From the NCBI RefSeq assembly GCF_047314965.1, contig NZ_JBLBVK010000057.1, positions 124,001-188,000 on the forward strand: DNA of 64,000 bases, read 5' to 3'. Source of the stretch: JAVJUV01 sp047314965. GTDB taxonomy: Bacteria > Pseudomonadota > Alphaproteobacteria > Rhodobacterales > Rhodobacteraceae. Positions 52,487 to 61,653 of the stretch are shown in pieces. Below the pieces are notes generated by a model that had not been told where the DNA came from, did not search any database, and worked only from the letters and a program-made list of their open reading frames with translations. A program made the position numbers and the translations under genes. How positions within the stretch are numbered: position 1 is the stretch's first letter; every line of letters starts with the position of its first letter.

Positions 52487-53944
52487 ATGGCAATCTCGGA
52501 AGAGACGTTCTTTCTCGATCCCGCGTTCGAGGGAACACTGCAAAAACAGATCCAGTCGATGATTGCCGAGGGCATCCTGTCCGGCCGTTTCCGGCCGGGC
52601 GAGAAGCTGCCATCCAGCCGCGGTCTTGCCCGCCACCTTGGGATCAGCCGGATCACCGTGACGCTGGCCTATACCGAGCTTCAGGCCGACGACTACATCG
52701 TGTCTCGTGGCCGTTCTGGCTACTTCGTGTCCGATACCGCGCCTCAACCAAGGCTATCCGGACCGGTTTCTGTTCGCGAAGATACGGTCGACTGGAACAG
52801 CGTTGTCGGCACGCGGTTCTCCGCGCTTCGTCAGGTGCGTAAACCCGACAACTGGCAAAGCTACCGTTACCCGTTCATCTACGGTCAGGCGGACGCGACC
52901 CTGTTCGACCATGCGAACTGGCGGCTTTGCGCGCTGCAGGCGCTGGGGCAACGCGATTTCAACGCGATGACGGCGGACTACTTCGAACGGGACGACCCGA
53001 AACTCGTCGAGTTCATCGCCCGTCATTCGCTGCCTAGGCGGGGCATTGTCGCGGGGCCGGACGAAATCCTGGTGACACTCGGCGCGCAGAACGCGCTTTG
53101 GATCGCCGCCCAGGTGCTGCTGAATTCCAGTCGTACCGCGGTCATCGAAAGCCCTTGTTATCCGGGCCTGTCCAGCGTGCTCGCCGAAACCGGGTGCACC
53201 ATGGTCGCCATTCCGATCGACGACTCCGGTTTGCCGCCCGACAGTGTGCCTGCCGAGGCCGACGTGGTCTTTACGACACCCAGCCATCATTGCCCCACGT
53301 CGGTGACAATGCCGCTGGAGCGCCGGCGGGGACTTCTGGACAGGGCGTCCCGGGACGATTTCATCGTGGTCGAGGATGATTACGAGTTCGAGATGTCGTT
53401 CCTGACGCCGCCGTCTCCGGCGCTCAAGTCGTTGGATCGGGAAGGGCGTGTGATTCACGTCGGGTCTTTCTCCAAATCTCTCTTCCCGGGCCTGCGCCTG
53501 GGATACCTTGTCGGACCGGCGGCGTTCATCCGCGAGGCGCGCGCGCTCCGGGCGCTTTTGCTGCGTCATCCGCCGGGCCATGTGCAGCGCACGGCAGCCT
53601 ATTTCATGTCGCTTGGCCACTATGACGCGCTGATCAAGCGCATGGCCCGTGCCTTCGGGAAGCGTCGGAAGATCATGTCGGCTGCCATTGCGAAGGCCGG
53701 GCTGGAAATGGTGGGCGGCGGCGAAGGCGGCTCCAGCTTCTGGATCAAGGCGCCGGCAGGTGTGGATACGGAAATTCTGGCCGCACGGCTTCGGGAAAAA
53801 AGCGTGTTGGTCGAGCCGGGCGCAGTCTTCTTTCCCCAACCCGACCCGCCCCGCTGCTATTTCCGCCTGGCATACAGCTCGATCCCCGAAGATCGGATCG
53901 CCAAGGGCATTTCCATCATAGCTGACGAGATCGCAGGCTTCTGA
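52487..53944 (+). CDS. tauR: Taurine-responsive MocR/GntR-family regulator TauR
   Basis: A 485-residue MocR-type regulator: an N-terminal GntR winged helix (about residues 20-85, LPSSRGLARHLGISRITVTLAY) fused to a PLP-binding aminotransferase-like domain (about 120-480). The PLP lysine lies in HVGSFSKSLFPGLRLG. ATG 52487 is preferred over an in-frame TTG at 52460. It precedes xsc by 102 bp, and CTGGMCYTA boxes occur before tauR, xsc and tpa. In R. capsulatus TauR activates taurine use when taurine is present. Confidence 0.92.
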   Translation: MAISEETFFLDPAFEGTLQKQIQSMIAEGILSGRFRPGEKLPSSRGLARHLGISRITVTLAYTELQADDYIVSRGRSGYFVSDTAPQPRLSGPVSVREDTVDWNSVVGTRFSALRQVRKPDNWQSYRYPFIYGQADATLFDHANWRLCALQALGQRDFNAMTADYFERDDPKLVEFIARHSLPRRGIVAGPDEILVTLGAQNALWIAAQVLLNSSRTAVIESPCYPGLSSVLAETGCTMVAIPIDDSGLPPDSVPAEADVVFTTPSHHCPTSVTMPLERRRGLLDRASRDDFIVVEDDYEFEMSFLTPPSPALKSLDREGRVIHVGSFSKSLFPGLRLGYLVGPAAFIREARALRALLLRHPPGHVQRTAAYFMSLGHYDALIKRMARAFGKRRKIMSAAIAKAGLEMVGGGEGGSSFWIKAPAGVDTEILAARLREKSVLVEPGAVFFPQPDPPRCYFRLAYSSIPEDRIAKGISIIADEIAGF

Positions 53945-53961
53945 TCGACTGCCGAGAATGT

Positions 53962-53994
53962 CTGGCCTTAGCCGGCGCTGGTAACTGGCCCTAA
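53962..53994 (+). promoter_or_regulatory. Putative TauR direct repeats upstream of xsc
   Basis: CTGGCCTTAG (53962-53971) and CTGGCCCTAA (53985-53994) are direct repeats 23 bases apart, about 53 bp before the xsc start. They are the clearest match in the window to the TauR motif CTGGACYTAA, and their spacing is about two helical turns. Confidence 0.6.
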
Positions 53995-54046
53995 CCGGGA
54001 ATCGGGTGCGCGCATAAGTTCCGCGCAACTCTTGGAGGAAGCACCA

Positions 54047-55807
54047 ATGAAAATGACAACCGAAGAAGCCTTCGTCAAAGTCCTGCAGATGCATGGCATC
54101 ACCAATGCCTTCGGCATCATCGGTTCGGCCTTCATGCCGATTTCCGACCTATTCCCAAAGGCCGGCATCAAGTTCTGGGACTGTGCGCACGAAGGCTCCG
54201 GTGGTTTCATGGCCGACGGCTATACCCGCGCATCCGGCAAGATGAGCATGATGATCGCCCAGAACGGTCCGGGCATCACAAACTTCGTCACGCCCGTGAA
54301 GACCGCCTACTGGAACCACACGCCGCTGCTGCTGGTCACGCCGCAGGCGGCCAACAAGACGATCGGCCAGGGCGGCTTCCAGGAAGTCGAGCAGATGAAA
54401 CTGTTCGAGGACATGGTGGCCTACCAGGAAGAGGTGCGTGATCCGACCCGTATCGCCGAGGTACTGAACCGCGTGATCCTGAAAGCGCATCGCGCCTCGG
54501 CACCGGCACAGATCAACGTGCCGCGCGATTACTGGACACAGGTAATCGATATCGAATTGCCGAAGATCGTGGAATTCGAGCGACCCGCCGGTGGCGAAAA
54601 GGCCCTGGATGCCGCCGCTGCGCTTCTGAGAAATGCGAAGAACCCGGTGATCCTGAACGGCGCTGGCGTGGTGCTGGGCGGGGCCATCCCGTCGACCATC
54701 GAACTGGCCGAGCGTCTGACGGCGCCGGTTTGCGTTGGCTATCAGCACAACGACGCTTTCCCCGGCTCCCATCCGCTTTTCGCAGGACCGTTGGGCTACA
54801 ACGGGTCAAAGGCAGGAATGGAACTGATCAAGGAAGCCGACGTCGTTCTTTGCCTTGGGACGCGCCTGAACCCGTTCTCGACCCTGCCGGGCTACGGAAT
54901 CGATTACTGGCCGGTCGATGCGAAGATCATCCAGGTCGATATCAACCCCGACCGGATCGGTCTGACCAAGAAGGTCACGGTAGGCATTGTCGGGGATGCC
55001 AGGAAGGTCGCCGAGGGCCTGCTGGCGCGTCTTCCCGAAATGGATCCGAACGCTGATCGAAAGGCCAGGATTGCACAGGCCAAGAGCGCCTGGGCGCAGC
55101 AACTGTCGTCGATGGATCACGAAGAAGACGATCCGGGCACAACATGGAACCAGCGCGCCCGTGCAGCCAAGCCCGACTGGATGAGCCCCCGCATGGCATG
55201 GCGCGCCATTCAGCGCAGTCTTCCGAAAGAGGCGATCATCTCCTCGGACATCGGCAACAACTGCGCTATCGGAAACGCCTATCCCTCGTTCGAGGAAGGC
55301 CGCAAGTACCTTGCTCCGGGCCTCTTCGGACCCTGTGGCTATGGTCTGCCGTCGATTGTCGGCGCCAAGATCGGCTGCCCTGATGTTCCTGTTGTCGGCT
55401 TTGCCGGTGACGGCGCTTTTGGCATCGCGGTGAACGAACTGACTGCCATCGGCCGCGGTGACTGGCCGCCGATCACCCAGATCGTGTTCCGCAACTACCA
55501 GTGGGGCGCCGAAAAGCGGAACTCTACCTTGTGGTACGACGACAACTTCGTAGGCACCGAGCTGGACGAAGGCGTCAGCTATGCCAAGATCGCCGAGGCC
55601 TGCGGTCTCAAGGGCGTGGTCGCGCGTACCATGGACGAGCTGACCGACGTGCTGGCGCAGGCCATCAAGGACCAGATGGAAAACGGAACCACGACCTTGA
55701 TCGAAGCGATGATCAACCAGGAACTGGGCGAGCCGTTCCGTCGTGACGCGATGAAAAAGCCGGTCGCCGTCGCGGGTGTCAGCGACGCCGACATGGCGGC
55801 CGAGTGA
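54047..55807 (+). CDS. xsc: Sulfoacetaldehyde acetyltransferase
   Basis: A 586-residue thiamine-diphosphate enzyme. Landmarks are an N-terminal GIIGSAFMPISDLFPKAGI with the ThDP-activating region, and a C-terminal ThDP-binding motif GDGAFGIAVNELTAIGR ending in NYQWGAEKRN. It cleaves sulfoacetaldehyde with phosphate to acetyl phosphate and sulfite. ATG 54047 follows TTGGAGGAA. It is coupled to ackA by a GTGA overlap. No sulfite exporter or sulfite dehydrogenase is visible in the window. Confidence 0.95.
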   Translation: MKMTTEEAFVKVLQMHGITNAFGIIGSAFMPISDLFPKAGIKFWDCAHEGSGGFMADGYTRASGKMSMMIAQNGPGITNFVTPVKTAYWNHTPLLLVTPQAANKTIGQGGFQEVEQMKLFEDMVAYQEEVRDPTRIAEVLNRVILKAHRASAPAQINVPRDYWTQVIDIELPKIVEFERPAGGEKALDAAAALLRNAKNPVILNGAGVVLGGAIPSTIELAERLTAPVCVGYQHNDAFPGSHPLFAGPLGYNGSKAGMELIKEADVVLCLGTRLNPFSTLPGYGIDYWPVDAKIIQVDINPDRIGLTKKVTVGIVGDARKVAEGLLARLPEMDPNADRKARIAQAKSAWAQQLSSMDHEEDDPGTTWNQRARAAKPDWMSPRMAWRAIQRSLPKEAIISSDIGNNCAIGNAYPSFEEGRKYLAPGLFGPCGYGLPSIVGAKIGCPDVPVVGFAGDGAFGIAVNELTAIGRGDWPPITQIVFRNYQWGAEKRNSTLWYDDNFVGTELDEGVSYAKIAEACGLKGVVARTMDELTDVLAQAIKDQMENGTTTLIEAMINQELGEPFRRDAMKKPVAVAGVSDADMAAE

Positions 55808-56955
55808 GCGACGCAGGCGACATCCTCGTCCTGAACGCGGGCTCGTCCTCGATCAAGTTCGCGGTCTTCGACAGCGACTTGAACCCGAAATGCTCCGGCA
55901 TCGCCGCAGAAATCGGTGCCGGAGGTTTCGTGGAAGTGGATGGCGAACGCAAACGCCAGCCACTGATCGATCACAAGGCAGCCCTGCAGGCGGTCTTGTC
56001 TGCGCTGAAGTCCAAGGGCATCGGGCTGGACAAGCTTCGCGCCGCGGCGCACCGCGTCGTCCACGGCGGCAGGAACCTGTCCCAGCCGGTCCGGCTGAAC
56101 GCTGATGTGCGGGCCGAGATCGCGGCCTGTTCACCGCTTGCACCTCTCCACAATCCTCATAACCTGGCTGCAATCGACACTTTGGCGCAGATCGCTCCTG
56201 AATTGGCGCAATTTGCGAGTTTCGATACTGCATTTCACACAACCAACCCGGACGTGGCCACCCGCTATGCCATTCCGCGGATGGAAGAAACCAAGGGCAT
56301 CCGGCGCTATGGCTTCCACGGCCTGTCCTATGCCTCGATGGTCGCCACCTGGCCCGATGTAACGGGCGAAAAACTGCCCTCGCGCCTCTTGGGATTTCAC
56401 CTTGGCAATGGCGCATCGCTCTGCGCGATCAAGAACGGCCAGTCCATCGCCACCACCATGGGCTACTCTCCGCTGGACGGTCTGACGATGGGAACGCGCT
56501 CGGGCGGGATCGACGCCAACGCGGTGTTGCGGCTGGTCGAGGATCACGGGCTGGAGCGGACCAAGGCGATCCTCAACCACGAAAGCGGACTACTCGGCCT
56601 CTCGGGCGGCAAGTCCGACATGCGCAACCTCATGCTCGACCATTCGGCCGACGCGAATTTTGCGGTCGAGCATTTCTGCTATTGGACGCTGCGCCATGCC
56701 GGCAGCCTGATCGCCGCGATGGAAGGCCTCGACGCCATCGCCTTCACCGGGGGCATCGGCGAGAACGCGGTGACGGTTCGCGCTCTGATCCTGCGCGGCC
56801 TTGAGTGGATCGGCGTGCGGATGGACCCCGACGCCAACCACCGCAACGGGCCTCGGCTTCATGCCGAGACCAGCAAGGTCGGTGTCTGGATCGTGCCGGC
56901 GCGCGAGGAATGGATGATCGCACGCGACGCCCTGACCCTTCTGGAGGCAGCATGA
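55804..56955 (+). CDS. ackA: Acetate kinase
   Basis: A 383-residue acetate kinase, recognised by LVLNAGSSSIKFAVFD at the start, the HRVVHGG segment, HLGNGASL and the phosphate-contact GTRSGGID. It turns acetyl phosphate from Xsc into acetate plus ATP. The start is GTG 55804, overlapping the xsc stop (GTGA). It is convergent with pta, with only four bases between the stops. Confidence 0.94.
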   Translation: MSDAGDILVLNAGSSSIKFAVFDSDLNPKCSGIAAEIGAGGFVEVDGERKRQPLIDHKAALQAVLSALKSKGIGLDKLRAAAHRVVHGGRNLSQPVRLNADVRAEIAACSPLAPLHNPHNLAAIDTLAQIAPELAQFASFDTAFHTTNPDVATRYAIPRMEETKGIRRYGFHGLSYASMVATWPDVTGEKLPSRLLGFHLGNGASLCAIKNGQSIATTMGYSPLDGLTMGTRSGGIDANAVLRLVEDHGLERTKAILNHESGLLGLSGGKSDMRNLMLDHSADANFAVEHFCYWTLRHAGSLIAAMEGLDAIAFTGGIGENAVTVRALILRGLEWIGVRMDPDANHRNGPRLHAETSKVGVWIVPAREEWMIARDALTLLEAA

Positions 56956-56959
56956 TGCC

Positions 56960-57826
56960 TCAGCCGAGTGACAGCGAGATGACCGTAGCCGCTACGATGT
57001 CGTCAACGCTGGCCCCGCGCGAGAGATCGCAGACAGGTTTGCGGAACCCCTGTAGAAATGGGCCGATAGCCTGTGCGCCCGCCAATTCCTGCGCCAGCTT
57101 GTACGCGATGTTGCCAGCGTCCAGAGATGGGAAGACCAGCACGTTCGCATCGCCGGAACCCGCGCCCTTGCGCGACGCAATGCCGGGGTTCAACGCCGCA
57201 TCTGCCTGTACCGGGCCCTCCAGCCCGAAACCGCGCTCGCGCAGCATCTCGGCTGCCCTGGCCACCTTGTCGACCGACGGACCGGTGCCGCTTGTGCCGG
57301 TGGAGTACGACAGAAGCGCCATGCGCGCGCTGCCCAGCAGGGCCTCACCGGAACTCATCGATGCCACGGCGATCGCGGCAAGTCCGGCGGCATCCGGATC
57401 AACGGTCACGGCGCAATCGGCGAAGATCATTTCGCGACCGTCGGGAAACACCATCAGGAAGAAGGACGAGGGAGCGTCAACGCCTTCGGCCAGCCCGATG
57501 GCCAGCGATGCGGCCTCGATCACGCGCCTCGTCGGAGCGACGGCCCCGGCCACCATGGCGTCAGCCTCGCCGGCGGCCACCATGGCGGCGGCGCGGATCA
57601 GCGGCTTGGCGATCATCCGCGAGGCGATCGCGGGCTTCACTCCGCGCGCCGCCACCAGCACCTGGGCCAAGGCTTCCGACGGCTCGGCCAGCGGCACTGG
57701 TTCGGCCAAGCCCTGCGCGCCCAGCCGCCGGGCGGCCTCGGCGGTGCGTTCGTCTTCCATCTCCGGCAGCACAACGCGGGCTTTTCGCGCGCGCGCCGCT
57801 TCGATTGCCGTCTCGATGATACCCAT
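56960..57826 (-). CDS. pta: Phosphate acetyltransferase
   Basis: A 288-residue phosphotransacetylase of the short class: AARGVKPAIASRMIAKPLIRAA at the start, FADCAVTVDPDA, and the later MALLSYSTGTSGTGPS and DANVLVFPSLDAGN blocks. It moves the acetyl group from acetyl phosphate to CoA, the second outlet for Xsc product. It runs opposite to xsc-ackA and starts only 31 bp from the divergent citrate-synthase-family gene, so its promoter overlaps that gene's leader or 5' end. Confidence 0.94.
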   Translation of the reverse strand: MGIIETAIEAARARKARVVLPEMEDERTAEAARRLGAQGLAEPVPLAEPSEALAQVLVAARGVKPAIASRMIAKPLIRAAAMVAAGEADAMVAGAVAPTRRVIEAASLAIGLAEGVDAPSSFFLMVFPDGREMIFADCAVTVDPDAAGLAAIAVASMSSGEALLGSARMALLSYSTGTSGTGPSVDKVARAAEMLRERGFGLEGPVQADAALNPGIASRKGAGSGDANVLVFPSLDAGNIAYKLAQELAGAQAIGPFLQGFRKPVCDLSRGASVDDIVAATVISLSLG

Positions 57827-57857
57827 CTATTCCCCCGTTTTTTTGAGGAGCAGCTAA

Positions 57858-58991
57858 ATGACCGACGCCCCAAAGATCAACCGTGGACTCATGGGTGTCT
57901 ACTTCGACCGTTCCGCCGTGTCCGATATCGACGGTGCCGGTGGGCGCCTGTTCTATCGAGGCTATTCGATTGATGACCTCGCGACCCGGGCGACATTCGA
58001 GGAGGTCTGCTACCTGCTGATCATGGGGGAACTGCCGACCGCCAGCGAACTGGCGGACTTTGATCAGAGGCTCAAGGCCGCTCGGGTCCTGCCCGGCGAG
58101 ATCTACGACATCATCCGCGCAACCGCCTCGGGCCATCCGATGAACGTGCTGCGGACCGCTGTTTCGGCCCTGGCTGCGCTCGAACCCGGCTCTGCGGATT
58201 CGTCCGAACACGGCATGCTGGAGAACGGCATTCGCCTGACGGCGCAGGTGCCGATGATCATCGCCGCGCATGAGGCGATCCGAAACGGGCGCGACCCGGT
58301 GGCGCCGGATCCCGCGCTGGGCCACGCGGCCAACTGGCTCTGGATGCTGAAAGGCGAGAAGCCCTCCGAAGAAGCCGCGCGGCTTGCCGATGTCGATCTC
58401 ATCCTGCACGCCGAACACGGCTCCAACGCGTCCTCTTTCGCGGCGCGCGTGACCGTCGGAACCGAAGCCGATATGCATTGCGCGATCACCACCGCTATCG
58501 CGACGCTGGCAGGCCCGGCTCACGGTGGTGCTGCGGAAGATGTGATGAAGATGGTGGAGGAAATCGGCTCGCCTGAAAATGCTGCCGCCTATGTGAAGGA
58601 AAAGCGCAAGAACCGGGAACCCGTCACCGGGTTCGGTCACCGCGTCTACCGCGCCGAGGATCCGCGCGCCCGTCACATGCGCGAGGGTGTGCGTAAGCTG
58701 GGCGAGGAGATGGGAGAGCCCCGCTGGTACGAGATTCTGCAGGGCGTCGTAGAGGCGATGAAGCCCTACGCACGTCACGGTCTGAATGTGAACGTCGATT
58801 TCTACTCGGGCGTCGTCTACCAGTTGCACGGCATTCCGATGGACCTTTACGTACCGATTTTCGCGATTGGCCGGATGCCCGGATGGGTCATCCAGTGCCT
58901 TGAGCAGAAACGCGGCAATATCCTGATCCGCCCTCTGACGGTCTACAATGGGCCGGAGCCCCGGGATTGGGTGCCCCTGGACGCGCGATAA
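57858..58991 (+). CDS. Citrate/2-methylcitrate synthase family protein
   Basis: A 377-residue citrate synthase fold. Catalytic segments are AEHGSNASSFAARV (the first His, usually HELNAS), GPAHGGA and GFGHRVYR with the second His, and the later VNVDFYSG with the catalytic Asp. The length fits short alphaproteobacterial citrate or methylcitrate synthases, likely accessory to the main GltA. It sits beside pta, so it could draw off acetyl-CoA. A hairpin plus 29-base repeat follows (59003-59051). Confidence 0.88.
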   Translation: MTDAPKINRGLMGVYFDRSAVSDIDGAGGRLFYRGYSIDDLATRATFEEVCYLLIMGELPTASELADFDQRLKAARVLPGEIYDIIRATASGHPMNVLRTAVSALAALEPGSADSSEHGMLENGIRLTAQVPMIIAAHEAIRNGRDPVAPDPALGHAANWLWMLKGEKPSEEAARLADVDLILHAEHGSNASSFAARVTVGTEADMHCAITTAIATLAGPAHGGAAEDVMKMVEEIGSPENAAAYVKEKRKNREPVTGFGHRVYRAEDPRARHMREGVRKLGEEMGEPRWYEILQGVVEAMKPYARHGLNVNVDFYSGVVYQLHGIPMDLYVPIFAIGRMPGWVIQCLEQKRGNILIRPLTVYNGPEPRDWVPLDAR

Positions 58992-59002
58992 TCGGTGCGC
59001 CA

Positions 59003-59051
59003 CCGGGGGCTCTGCCCCCGGACCCCCGAAGTATTTCGGCCAAGAGGAAAG
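59003..59051 (+). repeat. Intergenic hairpin plus conserved 29-base tail, copy 2
   Basis: CCGGGGGC (59003-59010) pairs with GCCCCCGG (59014-59021) around a TCT loop, followed by the 29-base tail 59023-59051. The tail matches copy 1 (7696-7724) at 23 of 29 positions in the same orientation. It directly follows the citrate-synthase-family gene by 12 bp. Confidence 0.75.
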
Positions 59052-59081
59052 TGCGGACCGGGTTTGCCGACCGTTCGGCGA

Positions 59082-59777
59082 TCAGAGTTTTTCGCGGTAG
59101 ATGAGTTGCTGCGCCGCGCCCGCTCCAAGCAGCCAGAGCGACGAGATGATCAGCCCCCAGTGCGCCCAGCTTTCGGGATGGAAGTTCACCCATGCCGCCC
59201 AGCCGGCGAAGAACGTCCAGGCGAAGGCCATCGGCAAAGTGACGGCACGCCAGCGCTTGGTGCGCACGGGATGCACGAACTTAATCGGAAAAAGCATCGC
59301 GATGGCCAGGACCGAGACCAGGACAAGAATGATCTCGAACTGTGGCTTGATCGCGAAAAGGACGAGCACCACCATATTCCAGCATCCGGGGAACCCGCTG
59401 AAGGAATAGTCGGAGGTCTTCATCCGCGTATCGGCGAAATAGATCGCGGACATGAAGGTGATCACTATGATCGCGAACCATCCGGTCCAACCGGGCAAAA
59501 GACCCGAGTGGAAAAGCGCGAAGGCCGGGATGAAGACATAGGTCAGGTAGTCGATGATCAGGTCCAGAAGAACGCCATCGATGCGTGGCGCATTGGTCTG
59601 AACGTCCGTCTTGCGCGCCAGGGGTCCATCGACCCCGTCGACGGCGAATGCCACCACGAGCCAGAAGAACATCGCGGCCCAGTCGCCCTTTGCCGCTTCC
59701 AGCATGGCAAGCATCGCGAACACCGCTCCCGAGGCGGTCAGCAGGTGGACAAGATAGGCGTTGGTCTTTGCTGTCAT
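59082..59777 (-). CDS. pcs: Phosphatidylcholine synthase
   Basis: A 231-residue integral membrane CDP-alcohol phosphatidyltransferase. The motif runs DGVDGPLARKTDVQTNAPRI followed by DGVLLD, with the conserved aspartates spaced as in Pcs. Eight or so hydrophobic segments are visible. Pcs condenses choline with CDP-diacylglycerol, a route largely confined to alpha- and some gammaproteobacteria. It is leftward and separated from xerC by 78 bp. Confidence 0.93.
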   Translation of the reverse strand: MTAKTNAYLVHLLTASGAVFAMLAMLEAAKGDWAAMFFWLVVAFAVDGVDGPLARKTDVQTNAPRIDGVLLDLIIDYLTYVFIPAFALFHSGLLPGWTGWFAIIVITFMSAIYFADTRMKTSDYSFSGFPGCWNMVVLVLFAIKPQFEIILVLVSVLAIAMLFPIKFVHPVRTKRWRAVTLPMAFAWTFFAGWAAWVNFHPESWAHWGLIISSLWLLGAGAAQQLIYREKL

Positions 59778-59855
59778 CGGACCGTCATGGAGCAGGGCAT
59801 GTTCATGTGCAAACAGTTTCCACTCGTCTTACGCACCACTGAAGGGCGGGGGGGA

Positions 59856-60773
59856 TCAACGCGCCCTCGGGTGGGCGGCCTCGTAGACCTCCATGAGGCG
59901 AGCAGTGTCAACGGCGGTATAGGCCTGTGTCGTCGACAAGGACGCATGCCCAAGCAGTTCCTGTATGGTCCGCAGATCCCCTCCGGCGTTCATCAGGTGG
60001 GTGGCGAAGCTGTGTCTCATGGCATGGGGTGTAGCGGTTGCCGGCAGGCCAAGCTGGGCCCGGGCCTGTTCCATCACTTTCTGGATCAGGCGTGCGTTCA
60101 GCGCTCCGCCGCGCGCGCCCCGGAACAGAGGGGCGTCCGGTTCCGGGTCATGGGGACAGGCCTCGAGATAGCTGTTCACCGCCCGTCTCGCGACCGGAAT
60201 GACGGGAACGATCCGCTCCTTTCCGCCTTTGCCTCTGATCCGCAGTGTCTCACCCAGCGGCAGGTCACGGCCGGTCAGCGAAAGCGCCTCGGATATCCGA
60301 AGGCCGCAACCGTAGAGAAGCGTGACCACCGCAGCGTCTCGACGAGAGATCCAATCGGTGACCGACTGAACTTCCACTGTTTCGATCATGGCGCGCGCGG
60401 CGTTTTCGGCCAAGGGCCGCGGCAACTTCTTCTGAAAGCGCGGACTCCGTGTCATCAGCACGGGTGTCGGATCGAAGCCTTCGCGCTCGGCCTGCCAGGC
60501 GATGAAGTTCTTGACCGCGGAAAGGGCACGCGCCAGCGACCGGGGACCAAGTCCTCTTGCCCTCTCGTGTGCCATCCAGGACCGCATCGTTCCGGTATCG
60601 ATACGGGAAAGTTGCGCCGCGCCCAGGGAGTCGCCCTCGTGTATCTGAAGAAACGACAGGAAACCCGTCAGGTCTGACCTGTAGGCTTCGATCGTCTTCT
60701 GGCTGCGCCCGCCGACGGCCTTCAGGTCGGCCAGCCAGCGCGCGAGCGCGTCGCTGAGGCCTGGAGAGATCAA
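59856..60773 (-). CDS. xerC: Tyrosine recombinase XerC
   Basis: A 305-residue tyrosine recombinase of XerC type. Catalytic residues are R in YGCGLRISEAL, H-x-x-R in TPHAMRHSFATHL, H in QELLGHASLSTTQAY and the terminal Y in YTAVD. The core-binding domain occupies about residues 10-100. With XerD it resolves chromosome dimers at dif, activated by FtsK (ftsK is also here, at 32.2 kb). It is coupled to DUF484 upstream by an ATGA overlap. Confidence 0.94.
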   Translation of the reverse strand: MISPGLSDALARWLADLKAVGGRSQKTIEAYRSDLTGFLSFLQIHEGDSLGAAQLSRIDTGTMRSWMAHERARGLGPRSLARALSAVKNFIAWQAEREGFDPTPVLMTRSPRFQKKLPRPLAENAARAMIETVEVQSVTDWISRRDAAVVTLLYGCGLRISEALSLTGRDLPLGETLRIRGKGGKERIVPVIPVARRAVNSYLEACPHDPEPDAPLFRGARGGALNARLIQKVMEQARAQLGLPATATPHAMRHSFATHLMNAGGDLRTIQELLGHASLSTTQAYTAVDTARLMEVYEAAHPRAR

Positions 60774-61468
60774 TCCAGCCAGCGGCGCATCGCACGTTCG
60801 AAGACGCCGCCCATGAAACTGAGAAGGTCTGTGCCCTGATGCGGCGCAAAATGCGCTGCATCCTCCGAAGCGAACGCCAGCATCCCCGGCAGACGGTTCT
60901 CGCCGAAATTCAGAAGGATACAGGCCTCCGAGCCGACCCAGTCAGCCGGGTCCGAAAAGACCGCCCCGGCCATCTCGGTCGCGCGCCGCAGCGTGACATG
61001 CCGCACGGGCCGTCCCTGGCCGATATAGTCGTTGATGAACCCCGGGCGGACCAGCGCAAGCACATCCGCGCCCGGTCCCTCGACCAGGCCCGCCTCATGG
61101 CTCTCCAGAACAAGACGGACAGCGCCGAGATTCAGGATGTCAGCGACATCCCGGCCAAGGCAGGCGAGAAAGGCGTCGAATTCCAGCGGTTCAAGGAAGG
61201 CAAGAATGGCGCGATGCACCTGGTTCATTCCCGACAGGTTGTCATAGGCCGCAGCGATCACCGATCGGTGGGTCTCTTCCAGCCGGCTCAACCGTGACTC
61301 GAGCCGTTCCATAGCAACGCCGCGAAGATCGACGATATTCTGCCCCATCGCACGTTCGTTGGCAGCGACCAGCGCGCGCATGACATCGGGGTCTTCCAGT
61401 ATGACTTCGGGATCCTGAAGGATGCGCATACGCACATCTTCGGCAATCGCGGTTGCCTGCTCGTTCAT
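60770..61468 (-). CDS. DUF484 family protein
   Basis: A 232-residue protein, starting at ATG 61468 (MNEQATAIAEDVRMRIL). It has the DUF484 layout: an N-terminal coiled-coil-like helix (about 25-75, with MERLESRLSRLEETHRSV) and a GAF-like C-terminal domain. DUF484 is commonly found directly before xerC, as in this operon. Its function is unknown; partnership with XerC is suggested only by gene order. The open frame further upstream to 61663 is not needed. Confidence 0.9.
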   Translation of the reverse strand: MNEQATAIAEDVRMRILQDPEVILEDPDVMRALVAANERAMGQNIVDLRGVAMERLESRLSRLEETHRSVIAAAYDNLSGMNQVHRAILAFLEPLEFDAFLACLGRDVADILNLGAVRLVLESHEAGLVEGPGADVLALVRPGFINDYIGQGRPVRHVTLRRATEMAGAVFSDPADWVGSEACILLNFGENRLPGMLAFASEDAAHFAPHQGTDLLSFMGGVFERAMRRWLD

Positions 61469-61653
61469 CTCTGCCTCGTTTTCCTGGCCGTCATGAAGGC
61501 GCGGCCGTTGTTTCGTGTCACTGTGGCAGGGAGCACAGTCTGGCTCAAGTGTCTTGAACGCGCGATGCCGAAGGCGCGGCAGGGCTGCAACGGTTTGAAC
61601 GCCGATCCTGTGGCAGTCTCGAATTCCTGGGCAACCTTGGAGGGAGGGAAGCC

